A DNA stretch of 24,758 nt from Candidatus Staskawiczbacteria bacterium RIFOXYD1_FULL_32_13 (GTDB taxonomy: Bacteria; Patescibacteriota; Minisyncoccia; Minisyncoccales; Staskawiczbacteraceae): positions 1 through 24,758 of the forward strand of contig MHPU01000038.1 in NCBI GenBank assembly GCA_001820485.1. The letters run 5' to 3'. Shown here piece after piece: positions 7,430 to 13,520 of the stretch. Each line of letters starts with the position of its first letter. The first letter of the stretch is position 1. Both the position numbers and the translations under genes were made by a program. The notes under the pieces were generated by a model that did not search any database, had not been told where the DNA came from, and was given only the letters and a program-made list of their open reading frames with translations.

Positions 7430-7615
7430 ATGAAAATAACTGAATTAAGAAAAAAAGATAAAAAAGAATTAGAAAAATCTGCTAAGGATTTGCAAAAAAA
7501 GCTTTCTGATTTGAGATTTAAATTTTCATCAAATAAATTAAAAAATGTAAAGGAGATAAGTAATACAAAAAAAGAAATAGCAAGAACATTAACCATATTA
7601 AAGGAAATAAAATAA
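7430..7615 (+). CDS. rpmC: 50S ribosomal protein L29
   Basis: L29 (uL29) is a small helical hairpin near the exit tunnel. The 61-aa product (MKITELRKKDKKELEKS... then LRFKFSSNKLKN... KKEIARTLTILKE) has the family pattern and normal size. It follows an 83-nt AT-rich gap after rplP and is followed by a palindromic MITE-like element rather than directly by rpsQ. Confidence 0.93.
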   Translation: MKITELRKKDKKELEKSAKDLQKKLSDLRFKFSSNKLKNVKEISNTKKEIARTLTILKEIK

Positions 7616-7622
7616 TTTTTTT

Positions 7623-7715
7623 TGTCATTGCGAGGAGTCCGCAGGCGACGAAGCAATCCAGAGTAGGTAAACGAACTCTAGATTGCCACGCTCGCTTCGC
7701 TCGCTCGCAATGACA
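7623..7715. repeat. Palindromic MITE/REP-like element, copy 1
   Basis: A 93-nt near-palindrome with ends TGTCATTGCGAG and CTCGCAATGACA, and inner arms GCAATCCAGAGT and ACTCTAGATTGC. It lies between rpmC and rpsQ. Elements of this CATTGCGAGG type are common in many uncultured bacteria; no transposase is nearby. Confidence 0.85.
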
Positions 7716-7728
7716 GTACACATATATT

Positions 7729-7962
7729 ATGGCCAAAAAGCAACTACAAGGTATAATTGTTTCAGATAAAATGCAGAAAACTGTGGTTGTTGAGGTTGAG
7801 AGCGTAAAAGAACATCCAAAATACAAAAGAAGATTTAAAGTGCATAAAAGATTTAAAGCTCATAATGAAAATCCTGAAATGAAGTTGGGAAACAAAGTAA
7901 TTATTGAAGAATGCCCCCCAATAAGCAAAGACAAGACATGGAAGGTAATTAGTAAAGTATAA
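7729..7962 (+). CDS. rpsQ: 30S ribosomal protein S17
   Basis: S17 (uS17) is a primary 16S rRNA binder with an OB fold. The 77-aa product has LQGIIVSDKMQKTVVVEVE, HPKYKRRFKVHKRFKAHNE and a C-terminal ECPPISKDKTWKV, all typical. It ends 4 nt before rplN. Confidence 0.96.
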   Translation: MAKKQLQGIIVSDKMQKTVVVEVESVKEHPKYKRRFKVHKRFKAHNENPEMKLGNKVIIEECPPISKDKTWKVISKV

Positions 7963-7966
7963 AATT

Positions 7967-8335
7967 ATGATACAACCAAGAACAATGTTAAAAGTTGCAG
8001 ATAATTCAGGAGCTAAAATAATCCAGGTTTTTAATGTACTTGGTGGAACAAGAAGAAGATACGCCCAATTAGGAGATATTGTGGTTGCTACTGTAAAAAA
8101 AGCAGAACCAAGAAAATTAGTTAAAAAACATGAAAAAGTAAAAGCAGTTATTGTAAGACAAAGAAAAGAATTTAAAAGAGATGATGGATCATATATTAGA
8201 TTTGATGATAATGCAGCTGTAATTTTAGGAGATGGAAAATTACCAAAAGGAACAAGAATTTTAGGTCCTACAGCAAAAGAATTAAAAGAAAAAGGATTTG
8301 ATAAAATAGCAATGATGGCTTCAGAGTTATTATAG
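7967..8335 (+). CDS. rplN: 50S ribosomal protein L14
   Basis: L14 (uL14) lies at the subunit interface. The 122-aa length is the family standard. MIQPRTMLKVADNSGAK, the GDIVVATVKKA strand, VIVRQRKEFKRDDGSYIRFD and the C-terminal KIAMMASELL are conserved. A junction hairpin element follows almost immediately after the stop. Confidence 0.97.
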   Translation: MIQPRTMLKVADNSGAKIIQVFNVLGGTRRRYAQLGDIVVATVKKAEPRKLVKKHEKVKAVIVRQRKEFKRDDGSYIRFDDNAAVILGDGKLPKGTRILGPTAKELKEKGFDKIAMMASELL

Positions 8336-8340
8336 TTTTT

Positions 8341-8435
8341 GCTCGACAAATAAACTTTTTTTCCGGTTGAGCCACTGCGGTGTGCTCAACTTGCGACTGT
8401 GGTCGCAACTTCCAAAAAAGTTCATTTGTCTCGCT
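8341..8435. repeat. Junction hairpin element, copy 2 (rplN-rplX)
   Basis: A 95-nt copy nearly identical to copy 1, with tip TGCG instead of TTCG. The left terminal repeat reads GCTCGACAAATAAAC and the right GTTCATTTGTCTCGC, so both ends carry the same matched change (GGC/GCC to GAC/GTC). That preserves pairing. Confidence 0.85.
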
Positions 8436-8467
8436 TCAGAATACATTGATTAAATATATATATTTAT

Positions 8468-8773
8468 ATGAAAATAAAGAAAGGAGACAATGTTTTAATA
8501 ATTGCAGGAAAGGATAAAGGGAAAACAGGAAAAATTCTTAGAGCTTTGCCAAAAGATGGTGGAGTTTTGATTGAAGGAGTTAATCTAAAGAAAAAAGCTG
8601 TAAAACCAAAAAGACAAGGAGAAAAAGGCCAAATAGTTTCAATTCCAGCAGTTTTAGATATTTCAAATATAAAATTAATTTGTCCAAAATGCGGAAAAGC
8701 TGTAAGGGTTGGATATAAAATTGAAGGTGATAAAAAAGATAGGATTTGTAAAAAGTGTAAACAAAAAATTTAA
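8468..8773 (+). CDS. rplX: 50S ribosomal protein L24
   Basis: L24 (uL24) is an assembly initiator of the 50S. A KOW motif occupies the N terminus (GDNVLIIAGKDKGKTGKI). The C-terminal part carries CPKCGKA and CKKC, a four-cysteine zinc-ribbon pattern found in many bacterial L24 proteins. 101 aa, normal. The gap to rplE is 10 nt. Confidence 0.95.
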   Translation: MKIKKGDNVLIIAGKDKGKTGKILRALPKDGGVLIEGVNLKKKAVKPKRQGEKGQIVSIPAVLDISNIKLICPKCGKAVRVGYKIEGDKKDRICKKCKQKI

Positions 8774-8783
8774 ATAGATTAAT

Positions 8784-9347
8784 ATGAGTTTAAAAGAAAA
8801 ATATAACAAAGAAGTAATTCCAGCTATGATGAAAAAATTTGGTTACAAAAACCAAATGGCAGTTCCTTGTATTAAGAAAGTTGTTATCTCAAACTCCTTT
8901 GGAAAAGAGGTTTCTACAAAAACATCTGGAGAAAGAGAAAAAATTCAAAACTTGATAGCTAATGATTTAGCCTTAATAACAGGACAAAAAGTTAAAATTA
9001 CAAAAGCTAAAAAATCAATTGCAGGATTTAAATTAAGAGAAGGTCTTGAAATTGGAGCTGTAGCCACTTTAAGAAAGCAAAGAATGTGGGATTTTTTAGA
9101 AAGATTTATATATTTGTCACTTCCAAGATCTCGTGATTTCAAAGGAATAAGCACAAAATCAATTGATCAAAAAGGAAATTTAAATATTGGTTTTAAAGAA
9201 CATATTTCATTTCCTGAGGTTTTTACTGAAAAAGAAAAGACAATCATTGGTCTGCAAATAACTATTTCTGTAAATGCAAGAAATAAAGAAGAGGGACTGG
9301 AATTATATAAATTAATGGGTTTTCCAATGAAGGAAGATAGCAAATAA
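8784..9347 (+). CDS. rplE: 50S ribosomal protein L5
   Basis: L5 (uL5) binds 5S rRNA in the central protuberance. The 187-aa product shows QKVKITKAKKSIAGFKLREG, LPRSRDFKGI, and FKEHISFPE, matching the family. It directly follows rplX and is followed by a variant junction element before rpsN. Confidence 0.96.
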   Translation: MSLKEKYNKEVIPAMMKKFGYKNQMAVPCIKKVVISNSFGKEVSTKTSGEREKIQNLIANDLALITGQKVKITKAKKSIAGFKLREGLEIGAVATLRKQRMWDFLERFIYLSLPRSRDFKGISTKSIDQKGNLNIGFKEHISFPEVFTEKEKTIIGLQITISVNARNKEEGLELYKLMGFPMKEDSK

Positions 9348-9354
9348 TAAATTC

Positions 9355-9446
9355 CGCTCGGCAACAAACTTTTTTCCGTTGCTGGTAACCCCCTTTGCCT
9401 CTTCGGGCAAGTGGACCAGGGACTACAAAAAGTTTATTGCCTCGCT
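9355..9446. repeat. Junction hairpin element, variant copy 3 (rplE-rpsN)
   Basis: The terminal repeats of the family are retained (CGCTCGGCAACAAACTTTTT and AAAAAGTTTATTGCCTCGCT) but the centre differs. It forms CTGGT...ACCAG enclosing TTGCC/GGGCAA. The rpsN reading frame is open through this element but is not expected to be translated there. Confidence 0.7.
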
Positions 9447-9463
9447 TAAATAATTTCACAAAT

Positions 9464-9649
9464 ATGGCCAAAGTATCACAAGAAGCAAAAGTAAAACAAA
9501 AACCAAAATTTTCTTCAAGATTAGTAAGGCGTTGTTTTAAATGTGGAAGAAGACATGGATTTATGAGAGCATTTGGTATTTGCAGAATTTGTTTTAGAGA
9601 ATTGGCTAATAAAGGAGAAATTCCAGGAATTAAGAAAAGTAGCTGGTAA
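9464..9649 (+). CDS. rpsN: 30S ribosomal protein S14, zinc-binding type
   Basis: S14 (uS14) in the short Zn form: 61 aa with CFKC and CRIC separated by 12 residues, the four zinc ligands. MAKVSQEAKVKQKPKF at 9464 is the natural start. The open frame from 9395 would translate the repeat element and is rejected. Ends KGEIPGIKKSSW, as in the family. Confidence 0.95.
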   Translation: MAKVSQEAKVKQKPKFSSRLVRRCFKCGRRHGFMRAFGICRICFRELANKGEIPGIKKSSW

Positions 9650-9651
9650 GG

Positions 9652-9720
9652 GAGCGAAGCGAACACTTATCTGGCACTAAAATTTTAACAAAAATTTTAG
9701 GCACCAGGCAAGATTCGCTC
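9652..9720. repeat. Hairpin in rpsN-rpsH gap
   Basis: Outer arms GAGCGAA (9652-9658) and TTCGCTC (9714-9720) enclose CTGG/CCAG and CTAAAATTTT/AAAATTTTAG around a short loop. The ends share the GAGCGAA/TTCGCTC theme of the junction elements, so this may be a diverged relative. Confidence 0.55.
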
Positions 9721-9745
9721 GGCAAATAAACATTAAAAAAAATTT

Positions 9746-10132
9746 ATGGATAAAATTGTAGATTTATTAAATCAAATAAGAAATTCTCAGGCTGTAGCAA
9801 AGCAAGATTTTTCAATCTCAGCTTCTAATTTGAAGTACGAAATTTTAAAGCTTTTGGAAAGTAATGGATTTATTGCTGAAGTCAAGAAAACAAATAAAGG
9901 AAAAATGAAAACCTTAAAAATAACTTTAAAGTATGAAAATGGCTTACCAAAGATTTCTGGTTTAAAAAGAGTTTCAAAACAAGGACAAAGAATTTATCAC
10001 TCTAATGATGAAATAAGAAAAGTTATGGGAGGTTATGGAATATCTATAGTTTCAACATCAAAAGGATTAATGACTGGAAAAGATGCCAAGAAGCAAAATT
10101 TAGGAGGAGAAGTTATTTGTGAAATTTGGTAG
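9746..10132 (+). CDS. rpsH: 30S ribosomal protein S8
   Basis: S8 (uS8) binds the central domain of 16S rRNA and represses the spc operon in E. coli. The 128-aa product begins MDKIVDLLNQIRNSQAV and ends KKQNLGGEVICEIW; the VSTSKGLMTGKDAK segment is the conserved C-terminal signature. Downstream come a MITE-like element and antisense cassette 3 before rplF. Confidence 0.96.
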   Translation: MDKIVDLLNQIRNSQAVAKQDFSISASNLKYEILKLLESNGFIAEVKKTNKGKMKTLKITLKYENGLPKISGLKRVSKQGQRIYHSNDEIRKVMGGYGISIVSTSKGLMTGKDAKKQNLGGEVICEIW

Positions 10133-10157
10133 TATGTAAGGCTAAGCCTTACACAAT

Positions 10158-10252
10158 TGTCATTGCGAGGGTATCGCAATACCCGAAGCAATCCAGAGTT
10201 TAAAGCACTAACCCTAGATTGCCACGTCGCCTGCGGGCTCCTCGCAATGACA
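10158..10252. repeat. Palindromic MITE/REP-like element, copy 2
   Basis: A 95-nt near-palindrome with ends TGTCATTGCGAGG and CCTCGCAATGACA plus inner arms GCAATCCAGAGTT and the AACCCTAGATTGC side. It lies immediately upstream, on +, of the cassette 3 terminator. Confidence 0.85.
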
Positions 10253-10270
10253 GTAATTGAAATTTTACAA

Positions 10271-10309
10271 TAAAAAAAGAGCCCTGTTCCGCATAAAGCT
10301 TCACAGGGC
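10271..10309 (-). terminator. Terminator of antisense cassette 3
   Basis: On the minus strand GCCCTGT (10309-10303) and ACAGGGC (10287-10281) form a stem followed by TCTTTTTTT. The U-tract is on the minus-strand side only. Confidence 0.8.
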
Positions 10310-10366
10310 GAGCGCATCGGTGGAAACTCGATTGATTCGAATTTCGACCAAGGCGCTTACCGCGGG

Positions 10367-10636
10367 TTATCGAGCACCGCCCGGCCAGAAATCATTGTCG
10401 TTTGGCTCACTATCGCCATCTTCGGGCTCGGGCGTCCACGCCGAATTCTCGAAAACCTGCAAAGGTTTCGACGGCTCCTCGATGACTTCCTGTTCAAACA
10501 CTAAGGTGGTTTGCCAACCATTGTTGAACACGATCGCAATGCCTGCTAACCGCCAATCCTTTCGGCTATCGCATTCGCATTGAATTACATTTGCTCCTTT
10601 AGAAGGAAACTCTACCACGATTCTTTTGAACGCCAC
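10367..10636 (-). CDS. Small acidic protein of unknown function (cassette 3)
   Basis: An 89-aa protein that I do not recognise. I place the start at a GTG (10636; M/VAFKRIVVEFPSKG) because GGAGG lies exactly 8 nt upstream. An in-frame ATG at 10651 overlaps that Shine-Dalgarno, and would add five residues (MEDTT). The N-terminal half is mixed (VIQCECDSRKDW, IAIVFNNGWQTTLVFEQE) and could form a small beta-rich fold. The C terminus is acidic and Pro-rich (PEPEDGDSEPNDNDFWPGG). G+C is clearly above that of rpsH and rplF. It is antisense between rpsH and rplF, which are normally adjacent, with its own promoter and terminator. Confidence 0.68.
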   Translation of the reverse strand: MAFKRIVVEFPSKGANVIQCECDSRKDWRLAGIAIVFNNGWQTTLVFEQEVIEEPSKPLQVFENSAWTPEPEDGDSEPNDNDFWPGGAR

Positions 10637-10683
10637 TGTTGTGTCCTCCATTAGAGAAATTTATTGACTTGGAACTATAAATA

Positions 10684-10712
10684 GTGTATCATTATAAATT
10701 ATAAATGTCAAT
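10684..10712 (-). promoter_or_regulatory. Sigma-70 promoter of cassette 3
   Basis: On the minus strand: TTGACA (10712-10707), 17-nt spacer, TACACT (10689-10684). The -35 ends 25 nt before the divergent rplF start. Confidence 0.65.
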
Positions 10713-10736
10713 AGTAAAAACATAAATATTAAAATT

Positions 10737-11282
10737 ATGTCAAGAATTGGAAAAAAGTTAATTGAATTGCCAACAGGCGTGAAAGTTGAAATTGGTTCTG
10801 ATACCATAAAGGTTTCAGGTCCAAAAGGAGAGCTTTCAAGAGAAATTCATCCAGATATAAATGTTGAATTAAAAGACAATAAAATTTTTGTTACACCAAA
10901 AAGAGAATCAAAAAAAGCAAGAGCATTGTGGGGTTTATATAGAGCTTTAATATTTAATATGGTAGAAGGTGTAAGCAAAGGATATGAAATTAAATTAGAA
11001 ATAGAAGGAGTTGGTTTTAAAGCTATAGTTGAGCCAGATGCATTGAGTTTGAATGTTGGTTTCATTCATCCTGTGAAGATAAAAAAGCCAGAAGGAGTTA
11101 CTTTTGCAGTTGAAAAAAATGTTATTATTATTTCAGGTATAGATAAACAAAAAGTAGGACAAATCTCAGCAGAAATAAGACAAGCTAAGAAAGCTGAACC
11201 ATATAAAGGAAAAGGAATTAAATACCAAGGTGAAAAAATTAGAAGAAAAGAAGGTAAGAAAGTTGTAGCTGCTAAAAAATAA
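10737..11282 (+). CDS. rplF: 50S ribosomal protein L6
   Basis: L6 (uL6) has two tandem related domains and sits near the factor-binding site. MSRIGKKLIELPTGVKV at the N terminus and the C-terminal AEPYKGKGIKYQGEKIRRKEGK motif identify it. 181 aa, normal. No Shine-Dalgarno is visible; the ATG follows an AT-rich leader shared with the divergent cassette 3 promoter. Confidence 0.97.
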   Translation: MSRIGKKLIELPTGVKVEIGSDTIKVSGPKGELSREIHPDINVELKDNKIFVTPKRESKKARALWGLYRALIFNMVEGVSKGYEIKLEIEGVGFKAIVEPDALSLNVGFIHPVKIKKPEGVTFAVEKNVIIISGIDKQKVGQISAEIRQAKKAEPYKGKGIKYQGEKIRRKEGKKVVAAKK

Positions 11283-11395
11283 TAAGTAGTATTCACGAAT
11301 ATATAAATCAAAAATAATATACAAATATACGAATAACTAAAATTTATTATTTGTATATTTGCGAAAATTTGTATATTAGCGATTACTCCAAACAG

Positions 11396-11740
11396 ATGTC
11401 AGTAAAAACAGAAAAACGTCAAAGACGTCACAAAAAAATAAGATTTAAGATAAATGGAACAGAGACTTGTCCAAGGTTGTTTGTTTTCAGATCCCTAAAT
11501 CATATTTATGCTCAATTAATTAATGATGGCAAGGGTATAATGATTGATTCAGTTTCCGATAAAAGTATAAAAGGCAAAAGTACTAAAATGCAAAAAGCTT
11601 CAGAGATTGGAAAATTAATTGCCAAAAAAGCAGTTGATAAAAAAATTGAAAAAGTGGTTTTTGATAGAGGAGGTTTATTATTTCATGGAAGAATTAAGGC
11701 TGTAGCAGAAGGAGCCAGAGAAGGAGGACTTAAGTTTTAA
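11396..11740 (+). CDS. rplR: 50S ribosomal protein L18
   Basis: L18 (uL18) binds 5S rRNA with L5. From the ATG at 11396 (MSVKTEKRQRRHKKIRFKI) it is 114 aa, the usual length. PRLFVFRSLNHIYAQLI, KVVFDRGGLLFHGRIKAVAEGAREGGLKF are conserved. An upstream in-frame ATG at 11351 would add 15 non-conserved residues and is disfavoured. Confidence 0.95.
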   Translation: MSVKTEKRQRRHKKIRFKINGTETCPRLFVFRSLNHIYAQLINDGKGIMIDSVSDKSIKGKSTKMQKASEIGKLIAKKAVDKKIEKVVFDRGGLLFHGRIKAVAEGAREGGLKF

Positions 11741-11743
11741 ATT

Positions 11744-11839
11744 CGCTCGGCAAATAAACTTTTTTTCCGGTTGAGTCGCTTTGGCGCACTCAACTTGCGA
11801 CTGTGGTCGCAACTTCCAAAAAAGTTCATTTGCCTCGCT
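11744..11839. repeat. Junction hairpin element, copy 4 (rplR-rpsE)
   Basis: A 96-nt element matching copies 1 and 2 except in the first internal hairpin, where GTTGAGC-CAC/GTG-GCTCAAC becomes GTTGAGT-CGC/GCG-ACTCAAC. Both differing base pairs are changed on both sides, which preserves the stem. Confidence 0.85.
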
Positions 11840-11859
11840 TATTAATTAAATAAAATAAA

Positions 11860-12417
11860 ATGGCAGAAACAAAAAACAAAGAAGAAGTTAAAATTGAAAG
11901 AGGAGACAGAAAAGCTGGAGATGAATTTAAACCTATAAAAGCAGGTGGTTTTAGACCTGGTGGAGGTAGAGATTTTAAAAAAGATGATTTTGAATCAAAA
12001 CTTTTGGATTTAGCCCGTGTTACTAGAGTAACAGGTGGCGGAAAGCGTATGAAATTTAGAGCTGTAATTGTTGCAGGAGATAAAAAAGGAAAAATTGGCA
12101 TTGGTATTGATAAAGGTAGAGATGTTTCTCAAGCAGTTGAAAAAGCTACAAGAGCTGCTAAGAAAAATTTATTTGTAATTGCCATTAAAGATGGAACAAT
12201 TCCTCATATGGTATCTGCAAAATCTGGTTCTGCTGTTATAATGCTTAAGCCTCAAATGAAAGGAAGGGGATTGGTAGCTGGAGGTTCTGTTAGAATTATT
12301 TGTGATTTAGCAGGAATTAAAAACGTTTCTTCTAAAATATTGTCTGGCTCAAAGAATAAATTAAATAATGCTAGAGCAACAATGGAAGCTTTAAAAAAAT
12401 TAAAACTTAAGAACTAA
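11860..12417 (+). CDS. rpsE: 30S ribosomal protein S5
   Basis: S5 (uS5) helps decoding fidelity and the mRNA entry-site helicase. The double-stranded-RNA-binding-like domain (VTRVTGGGKRMKFRAVIVAG, then KGKIGIGIDKGRDVSQAVEKA) and the C-terminal domain (KGRGLVAGGSVRIICDLAGI) are intact. An N-terminal charged, Gly-rich tail of ~45 residues precedes the core (185 aa in total). The next gene is rplO; rpmD is not present. Confidence 0.96.
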   Translation: MAETKNKEEVKIERGDRKAGDEFKPIKAGGFRPGGGRDFKKDDFESKLLDLARVTRVTGGGKRMKFRAVIVAGDKKGKIGIGIDKGRDVSQAVEKATRAAKKNLFVIAIKDGTIPHMVSAKSGSAVIMLKPQMKGRGLVAGGSVRIICDLAGIKNVSSKILSGSKNKLNNARATMEALKKLKLKN

Positions 12418-12418
12418 T

Positions 12419-12498
12419 CGCTCGGCAATCAAATTTTTTCTCGTCTCGACCTCTCCATTAGGGGTTTCCCTCGCCTCAAAAAAATTTATTGCCTCGCT
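12419..12498. repeat. Junction hairpin element, short variant copy 5 (rpsE-rplO)
   Basis: An 80-nt element with ends CGCTCGGCAATCAAATTTTT and AAAAATTTATTGCCTCGCT. The centre (CGTCTCGACCTCTCC, ATTAGGGG, TTTCCCTCGCCTC) is unlike copies 1, 2 and 4 but almost identical to copy 6. It occupies the place where rpmD (L30) normally lies. Confidence 0.75.
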
Positions 12499-12516
12499 TA
12501 TTAATTTAATATTTAT

Positions 12517-12948
12517 ATGCAAATTCACGAATTACAGCCAAAACATAAGAATCACTCTAAGAAAAGAGTTGGCCGTGGAGGAAAGAAGGGAACATATTCC
12601 TCAAGAGGAATGAAAGGGCAAAACTCAAGAGCTGGTAGAAAATTCATGCCAATGATTAGAGAATTAATTAAAAGATATCCAAAATTAAAAGGATATCGCA
12701 GATTTGTATTTGAAGATAATACAGCAGTTGTGAATATTGCCTCATTAGAAGGTAAATTTAAAAACAATAGCTTAGTTAATCCAACAACTTTAGTTTTAGC
12801 TGGAATTGTAGAAAAGATTGAAGGGAAAAATCCAAAAGTTAAAATTTTGGGAACTGGTAAGTTAAGTAAAAAACTTTCAATCCAGCATTGCTTGGTTTCC
12901 AAAATCGCCAAAGAAGCCATCGAAAAAGCCGGAGGATCTGTTAAGTAA
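12517..12948 (+). CDS. rplO: 50S ribosomal protein L15
   Basis: L15 (uL15) is a late-assembly 50S protein. The basic N-terminal stretch (KKRVGRGGKKGTYSSRGMKG, then RAGRKF) and the C-terminal L15/L27e-type domain are present in 143 aa. The normal neighbour secY is displaced about 570 nt downstream by repeats and antisense cassette 4. Confidence 0.95.
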   Translation: MQIHELQPKHKNHSKKRVGRGGKKGTYSSRGMKGQNSRAGRKFMPMIRELIKRYPKLKGYRRFVFEDNTAVVNIASLEGKFKNNSLVNPTTLVLAGIVEKIEGKNPKVKILGTGKLSKKLSIQHCLVSKIAKEAIEKAGGSVK

Positions 12949-12970
12949 AAATAAAGACAAAAAAACACTT

Positions 12971-13088
12971 TGTCATTCTCGCGAAAGTGGGAATCCAGAG
13001 TTAGTCGTCATTGCGAGGAGCCCGCAGGCGACGTGGCAATCTAGTAGTTTGAGATTGCTTCGTCAATTGCGATTTCCTCGCAATGACG
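12971..13088. repeat. Repeat remnant plus MITE/REP-like element, copy 3
   Basis: At 12971-13004 lies half of a different palindromic repeat (TGTCATTCTCGCGAAAGTGG start). At 13006-13088 is a degenerate copy of the CGTCATTGCGAGG element with inner GGCAATCT/AGATTGC arms and end CCTCGCAATGACG. The two abut, suggesting nested or sequential insertion next to cassette 4. Confidence 0.7.
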
Positions 13089-13101
13089 AATTAGAAACAA
13101 G

Positions 13102-13146
13102 AAAAAAGCCCTTGCGACACAACAAACAATGTTGTGCGTCGCAAGG
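13102..13146 (-). terminator. Terminator of antisense cassette 4
   Basis: On the minus strand CCTTGCGA...CACAAC pairs with GTTGTG...TCGCAAGG (14 bp with a 2-nt bulge), followed by GCTTTTTTC. A strong intrinsic terminator. Confidence 0.8.
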
Positions 13147-13168
13147 ACCGATCGCAGTCAAGTCGTGC

Positions 13169-13390
13169 TTATTCGTTGTACGACTTAACCGCGATATGTG
13201 CGAAGGCAACGTAGCCGACGGTGCAGAGAATTGCGCCGACGACCTTGCCTTGCCACGTTGGCGAGGCGGCGAAGAATATCGCCCCTGTGCCGAGTGCACC
13301 GAGCGTGGCAGTCGACCAAAAAACCATATAAATCACAAATCTCGCCACTTCACCCAGTATCCGACCGCAGGAAATCAGAATTTCCGCCAT
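13169..13390 (-). CDS. Small membrane protein of unknown function (cassette 4)
   Basis: A 73-aa hydrophobic protein that I do not recognise. The start ATG at 13390 is fixed by AGGGAG 6 nt upstream. Two predicted membrane segments are visible by eye: about residues 18-40 (FVIYMVFWSTATLGALGTGA) and about 48-66 (GKVVGAILCTVGYVAFAHIA). A short amphipathic N terminus and a KSYNE tail complete it. G+C is much above the flanking rplO and secY. It lies antisense between those genes with its own promoter, 5' leader hairpins and terminator. It is the only one of the six cassette genes that looks membrane-embedded. Confidence 0.68.
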   Translation of the reverse strand: MAEILISCGRILGEVARFVIYMVFWSTATLGALGTGAIFFAASPTWQGKVVGAILCTVGYVAFAHIAVKSYNE

Positions 13391-13424
13391 GGCATTCTCC
13401 CTTTTTCTCTAGGGTTTCAGAATT

Positions 13425-13454
13425 CGGCTTGCCAAGCCGCCAGCTTACAGCTGG
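13425..13454 (-). other. Two small hairpins in cassette 4 leader
   Basis: CGGCTT/AAGCCG (13425-13439) and CCAGC/GCTGG (13440-13454) are adjacent in the transcribed leader of cassette 4, between promoter and Shine-Dalgarno. They may stabilise the leader or be a repeat remnant; the role is not known. Confidence 0.4.
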
Positions 13455-13471
13455 AGTAATTTCATATATTA

Positions 13472-13500
13472 ATTATAGCATAATAAAGAAACCTTGTCAA
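13472..13500 (-). promoter_or_regulatory. Consensus sigma-70 promoter of cassette 4
   Basis: On the minus strand: TTGACA (13500-13495), 17-nt spacer, TATAAT (13477-13472), preceded by TGC as an extended -10. It matches the cassette 5 promoter closely. It lies 21 nt from the divergent secY start. Confidence 0.85.
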
Positions 13501-13520
13501 TAGCAAGGTAGTAAAAATAT

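Noticed and set aside
9395..9463. Longer N terminus for S14
   Set aside because: The extra residues are encoded by the junction element; the conserved S14 start is at 9464.
11351..11395. Longer N terminus for L18
   Set aside because: Fifteen extra residues do not fit the family, and the ATG at 11396 gives the normal length.
2513..13500. Cassettes as contamination or chimeric assembly
   Set aside because: The GC-rich parts are short, recur four times inside a single operon, and their promoters are AT-rich and continuous with host sequence. It still deserves a read-mapping check.
13049..13503. Two long + strand ORFs across the region of cassette 4 (136 and 101 aa)
   Set aside because: They run through the repeat, the terminator and the antisense of the 73-aa gene, lack any start signal, and overlap each other in different frames. 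The minus-strand reading has promoter, SD and terminator.
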